This document shows, in pieces, positions 60,474 to 64,000 of a stretch of 64,000 nucleotides of DNA. Under the pieces are notes generated by a model. It was given only the letters and a program-made list of their open reading frames with translations, was not told the origin of the DNA and did no database searches. The position numbers and the translations under genes are program-made. The first letter of the stretch is position 1, and each line of letters starts with the position of its first letter. This stretch comes from Streptomyces nitrosporeus (GTDB lineage Bacteria > Actinomycetota > Actinomycetes > Streptomycetales > Streptomycetaceae): assembly GCF_008704555.1 (NCBI RefSeq), contig NZ_CP023702.1:1054001-1118000 (forward strand), written 5' to 3'.

Positions 60474-61886
60474 CTACCCGCCGGTCAGGGCGGAGGGGAT
60501 GTCCACGTAGTCCTTGAACTGGACCGAGACCGTGTGCCGGTCCGCGGACCAGTTCCGGACGGTCAGGGTCTCGCGCACGCCGTCCGCCCCGCGCGGGGTC
60601 TGGGTGACGGCTACGGAGCCGTCGGCCTGTGCGGTGGCCGGGAGGGAGAGGTCGGTGGCCGTCAGGAACGGGACCCGGTCGAAGGGCGGGAGCGCGGCGT
60701 CCAGGTGGCTCTGCCCGTCGCAGTCCTTGTCGAACGCGAACAGGCCGAGGATCTGCCGGAGCCGTGGTGAGACGGCCGGGTTGAGCACGTCCGTCCCCCC
60801 GATGCTCAGCCGGTCGTCGTCCGCCGTGCCCGACCACCACTCCTTCGCCCGGACGACGGTGAGCGCCGTACGGCCGGGGCAGGCGTCGATCCGGTCCGCG
60901 ACACCGCCGGGCGGGGAGACCAGCAGCCGGACGAAGTGGTCGCTGCGTTCGAACGGTTCGGTGTAGAAGTGGTTGGTCCGCTCCCCCGGGCGGACGAAGG
61001 CCAGTTCGTAGTGTCCGCGCCCGTCGACGCCCAGCGGCCCGAAGGCACCGTCCGCGCCGGTCCGTACGACGCGCAGCGGCAGGAGCCCCCGGCGTGCTCC
61101 GGTGGCCGGGTCCAGCCGCCAGAGTTCGAGGCGGCCCGCGAGGCCGGTGTTCTGCGGGAAGTGCGCGACCCGGCCGGAGATCCGGACCCGGTCCGGCGGT
61201 TCGGGCAGGACCCGGGTCGTCAGGGGCGGCCTGCCGCGGAGGAACGCGTAGACGTGCGCGAAGCTCTCGGCCGAGGTCGCGCTCTGGGTGTGCGCGGCGT
61301 CCGGCTCGTACACGTTGACCGCTCCGCCGATCGATCCCTCCGGCTGGAGGCTCGACCAGATGGCGAGGGTGGGTACCCCGCCCGGTGGCGCGTCGGCGCT
61401 GCGGCCGTCCAGGTTCACGTATCCGGCGACCTCCGCCGCCCGTGCGGGGTCGGCGAGGTAGGCGTGCGCCACGCGGGTGCCGCGTGAGTGCGCCAGGAGG
61501 TCCACCCGGTCGGCACCGGTACGGGCCCGTACGGAGTCGACCAGGTGCTCCAGGGACTCGACGGCGTGGTCGTCGGTGGCGGCGGAGGTGTCCCACTCGT
61601 GGACGTACAGCTGGTCGTCCCGGTAGCCGTTGCTGGAGAACCGCTTCGCCTGCGACTCCCACTGCTGTGCCGAACCGTGCTGGCCGTGCACGAAGATCAC
61701 CGGGTTGACCGCGGACCGTACGGCGGGAACCGGCCCGGTGACGGCGGCGGGTCTTCCGGGTGCGGCGGCTCCGGTCGCGGCGGCGGTGGGGGCGGCCGGC
61801 GCCGCGAGGGCTCCGGCGAGCGCCAGGAGCACCGCGAGCAGGGCGATCCGGCCGGGGTGGCGATGGATGGTCGGGGGTGCGGGCAT
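60474..61886 (-). CDS. Secreted alpha/beta-hydrolase (lipase/esterase)
   Basis: ATG 61886 gives 470 residues with a signal peptide (HPGRIALLAVLLALAGALAAPAAP). The oxyanion loop is PVIFVHGQHGSAQQWES and the nucleophile elbow is LLAHSRGTRVAH with Ser134; AHSxG is the Bacillus-type variant of GHSxG. After about residue 240 come beta-rich domains (RISGRVAHFPQNTGLAGRLELWRL and VAVTQTPRGADGVRETLTVRNWS) that may bind substrate. A TetR-like regulator lies upstream on the same strand. Acid and base residues of the triad were not pinned down. Confidence 0.87.
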   Translation of the reverse strand: MPAPPTIHRHPGRIALLAVLLALAGALAAPAAPTAAATGAAAPGRPAAVTGPVPAVRSAVNPVIFVHGQHGSAQQWESQAKRFSSNGYRDDQLYVHEWDTSAATDDHAVESLEHLVDSVRARTGADRVDLLAHSRGTRVAHAYLADPARAAEVAGYVNLDGRSADAPPGGVPTLAIWSSLQPEGSIGGAVNVYEPDAAHTQSATSAESFAHVYAFLRGRPPLTTRVLPEPPDRVRISGRVAHFPQNTGLAGRLELWRLDPATGARRGLLPLRVVRTGADGAFGPLGVDGRGHYELAFVRPGERTNHFYTEPFERSDHFVRLLVSPPGGVADRIDACPGRTALTVVRAKEWWSGTADDDRLSIGGTDVLNPAVSPRLRQILGLFAFDKDCDGQSHLDAALPPFDRVPFLTATDLSLPATAQADGSVAVTQTPRGADGVRETLTVRNWSADRHTVSVQFKDYVDIPSALTGG

Positions 61887-62008
61887 GTTCTCCTCCGGGT
61901 CGCGTCGTGGGGCGCGTGTCGGAGTCGGAAACTACGGCCGGGGCCCGCCCGTCCACCAGGCGTCGGCGTGAGGCTGAGACGGCGGTCTCAGCCGGTGCGC
62001 GGTGGCGC

Positions 62009-62581
62009 TCAGCGGGTTTGCCGGAGCACCGCGCGGGCAGCGCGTTCGGCGAGTCCGAGGCCGAGCCGGCGGCTGCTGAGGAGTTCGGCGTAGAGCGCGG
62101 ACTCGACGATCCGCACGTAGAGGTAGGCCAGTTCGTCGGCGCCGGCCGCCGTCCAGAGCGGTGTGCCGTCCCCCGCCTCCAGCAGGATGTTCCGCTGGGC
62201 GAGGACGGCCCGCCGGTGTACGCGGCCGCCGGTCAGCAGGCGCCGCGCGGTGTCGGGTTCGGCGCGCAGGAAGGACCGGAAGGGGGCGGAGCCCCGCAGG
62301 GCGGTGACGAAGTCGCGGGTGATCTCCAGGACCCCGTCGACACCGGTGCGGGTGCGTCTTCCGCGGGCGCGGGCCAGCAGCCGGTCCGCCAGCGCCCACA
62401 GCACGTCGGCCAGGAGCCGGTCCCGGCTGCCGACCACGCGGTAGAGGGTCGCCCGGCTGATCGCGAGGTCCCGGGCGACCGCGTCCATGTCGAGGGTGCC
62501 GTGCCGCACGAAGTACCGGCAGGCGCTGTGCACGACGTGGGCCCGGCTCACCACGCGCCGGGAAGGTGCCGTACGCGGCAT
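62009..62581 (-). CDS. TetR-family regulator, QsdR-like
   Basis: ATG 62581 gives 190 residues; the longer overlapping frame is a shadow of the FN3 gene. The helix-turn-helix spans about residues 12-58 (AHVVHSACRYFVRHGTLDMDAVARDLAISRATLYRVVGSRDRLLADVLW). The rest has FRSFLRAEPDTARRLLTGGRVHRRAVLAQRNILLEA and AYLYVRIVESALYAELLSSR, features of the QsdR subgroup. It lies upstream of the lipase gene with the same orientation and may control it. Confidence 0.88.
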   Translation of the reverse strand: MPRTAPSRRVVSRAHVVHSACRYFVRHGTLDMDAVARDLAISRATLYRVVGSRDRLLADVLWALADRLLARARGRRTRTGVDGVLEITRDFVTALRGSAPFRSFLRAEPDTARRLLTGGRVHRRAVLAQRNILLEAGDGTPLWTAAGADELAYLYVRIVESALYAELLSSRRLGLGLAERAARAVLRQTR

Positions 62582-62715
62582 GGCAGGCTCGCCTTCTGTG
62601 ACGGCTCGCCCCGGCGGCCCCGGGCGAGGGCCGGTGTACCTTACCGTGCGCCCGCCGGCCGGTACGGGCGTTTCCCGGGCCCGCGCCCGCCGGACCCGGC
62701 TCCGCGCCGCCCCGC

Positions 62716-63696
62716 TCAGCCCGGCAGCACCACCGTGCGCTGGGCCGAGAAGTCGCCCCAGGTGCCGTCCGGCAGCTTGGGCCGGAGCTTCAGTGAATAG
62801 CGGGTGCCGGGCGGGTCGGTGAGGGTCAGCCGGTAGGTGGCGCGGCCGGCCGGCGGGGTGCCGCCCCAGACGATGGTGGTGGTCAGCTCGCCGTCCAGGT
62901 ACAGCTGGTAGGCGGGGATGGTTCCGCCGGTGTCCGGCTGGTCCCAGGACAGGTCCACGACGTACTCCCCGCCCTCGGCCGCCGTCTTCGTCCGGAGCCC
63001 GGTGGGGGCGGTGCTCGCGGGGGCGCCCGGGGCGGACGGGGTGGTGAGGTCGAGGGGTTCGCTGTCGGGCGAGGAGCGGTCGGAGGCGTCGCGGGCGCGG
63101 ACGGTGAAGGTGTAGACGGTGCCGGGCCGCAGTCCGGTGAGCTCGGCCTTGGTCGCGGTGGCCGCGACGCTGTGGATCCGGGAGTCCTCCTGGTAGACGT
63201 CGTACGAGGTGACGCCCACGTCGTCCGTGGAGGCGCCCCAGGTCAGCGTGGCCGTACGCCCGTCCTTCCCGGCGGTGCCGCGCACCTTCACCGGGGCGGT
63301 GGGCGGTTTCTCGTCGGCGGGAGCGGGCTCCGGGGTGGTGACGGAGACGGCGGCGCTGCGGGCGGAGAGGTTGCCGGCGGCGTCCCGGGCGCGGACGGTG
63401 AAGGTGTAGGCGGTGGAGGCGGTCAGCCCCTCGACGTCGATCATCCGCTTGGTGGCGGGGACGGACACGGCCTTCTCGCCCTCGCGGTAGACCTCGTAGC
63501 CGGTGACCGCCTCGTTGTCGGTGGCGTGCTCCCACATGACGTGGACGGTGGTGGCGCTGCTCGCCTGCGCGGTCACGTCCCTGGGCACCGTCGGCTTCTC
63601 CGTGTCGGCCGGCTCGGAGGTCTGGCAGGCGGTGAGCGAGGCGAGCAGCAGGGCCGTGGAACAGGCCAACGCGGTGCGCAGGGGGGAGCGTTGCAT
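62716..63696 (-). CDS. Lipoprotein with fibronectin type III domains
   Basis: ATG 63696 gives 326 residues. The signal sequence ACSTALLLASLTACQTS ends in lipobox LTAC, so the protein is anchored to the outer face of the membrane. Three FN3-type domains follow: PRDVTAQASSATTVHVMWEHATDNEAVTGYEVYR, TAPVKVRGTAGKDGRTATLTWGASTDDVGVTSYDVYQ and a less regular third (EGGEYVVDLSWDQPDTGGTIPAYQLYLDG). No catalytic domain. Probably a surface adhesin or binding scaffold. Confidence 0.9.
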   Translation of the reverse strand: MQRSPLRTALACSTALLLASLTACQTSEPADTEKPTVPRDVTAQASSATTVHVMWEHATDNEAVTGYEVYREGEKAVSVPATKRMIDVEGLTASTAYTFTVRARDAAGNLSARSAAVSVTTPEPAPADEKPPTAPVKVRGTAGKDGRTATLTWGASTDDVGVTSYDVYQEDSRIHSVAATATKAELTGLRPGTVYTFTVRARDASDRSSPDSEPLDLTTPSAPGAPASTAPTGLRTKTAAEGGEYVVDLSWDQPDTGGTIPAYQLYLDGELTTTIVWGGTPPAGRATYRLTLTDPPGTRYSLKLRPKLPDGTWGDFSAQRTVVLPG

Positions 63697-63848
63697 GGGG
63701 GGCCTTCCCTCGGACAGCAATGGTCCAGACCTATATGCCATGCAGGGGGCGGCGCCGACAAGGGGGTGGACCGGAACGTTCCGCAATGTCCGGCGGGGCC
63801 GGGGCCCTCCGGGGCGGACCTGGGAGCCCGCCCCGGAGGAGAACCGCG

Positions 63849-64000
63849 TCAGCAGGTCCGCGTGTTGTAACCGGCCGTCTCGATACCGCCGTTGGCCGAA
63901 GCGAACTCCCAGTTGCCGCCCGCGTCCGCGCGCCGGACCATGAAGGTCCAGTTCTTGCCGTGGTACCCGCCGTACCGCTTCCCTCCGCTCACTCCGTCGA
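63849..64000 (-). CDS. C-terminus of a protein cut by the right window edge
   Basis: The minus-strand frame ends at TGA 63851..63849 and reads ...GVSGGKRYGGYHGKNWTFMVRRADAGGNWEFASANGGIETAGYNTRTC. The terminal Cys and Tyr/Trp/Gly-rich beta pattern suggest a secreted domain. Only about 50 residues are visible, so no family can be named. Confidence 0.6.
   Translation of the reverse strand, partial: DGVSGGKRYGGYHGKNWTFMVRRADAGGNWEFASANGGIETAGYNTRTC

Noticed and set aside
57751..61956. Minus-strand open frame of 1401 codons across the MoxR and VWA genes
   Set aside because: High-GC antisense shadow; Arg/Pro-rich and overlaps several well-supported genes.

Overview
The window is about 73% GC, starts many genes with GTG, packs genes into overlapping operons, and carries gene families typical of Streptomyces (DUF397 remnant, AllR/allantoinase/malate synthase, CebR-type box, DUF4157 protein). 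It reads as a chromosomal segment of a Streptomyces species. There is no rRNA, no CRISPR array, and no intact transposase or prophage structural set.

Region 1 (1..23165) is a contractile injection system (eCIS) locus of the Streptomyces type. A minus-strand operon runs from the sheath gene (13335) past the left edge: sheath, tube, a CxxC protein, a 52-residue protein missed by length cut-offs, a 1080-residue Pro/Ala/Gly-rich protein, a second tube protein, LysM baseplate protein, VgrG spike, PAAR tip, gp25, baseplate J, gpI, and a zinc-ribbon protein cut by the window edge. Behind it lie a single-pass membrane protein (14090..15436), a divergent atypical NarL/LuxR regulator, and a plus-strand operon of a secreted beta-propeller/DUF11 protein, a DUF4255 cap protein and an AAA+ ATPase. 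A small helix-hairpin-helix protein follows. There are no capsid, portal or terminase genes, so this is not a prophage; no tail fibre gene is visible.

Region 2 (23456..30734) is a sugar or polyol uptake and catabolism set: ROK kinase, single-domain ABC ATPase, permease, lipoprotein binding protein, GntR regulator and a divergent Gfo/Idh dehydrogenase. Similar operator-like sequences lie at the two promoters. Region 3 (31036..36428) holds a cytochrome P450, a 170-bp MITE-like element, a decayed response-regulator fossil, an EamA exporter divergent from a TetR regulator, an aldo/keto reductase and a small monooxygenase.

Region 4 (36596..46439) links allantoinase (allB), an IclR regulator (AllR-like), an ABC exporter with its own two-component system, a MobA/MocA-like nucleotidyltransferase and malate synthase (aceB). 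A shared 17-bp palindrome lies upstream of allB and aceB, pointing to one regulon from allantoin to glyoxylate to malate.

Region 5 (46524..53656) has a secreted glycoside hydrolase with FN3 and CBM2 modules under a CebR-like box, a small gene broken by an in-frame stop, a DUF4157 protein that is a candidate eCIS effector with a possible Cys-His toxin domain, small membrane proteins, a VOC protein, and IS5-family and DUF397 fragments. Region 6 (53995..64000) has a secreted beta-trefoil protein, a tRNA-like sequence, a tight four-gene operon (leucine-rich repeat, ankyrin, MoxR-type ATPase, VWA metallopeptidase-like), a secreted lipase, a QsdR-like TetR regulator, an FN3 lipoprotein and the C-terminal end of a further protein cut by the right edge.
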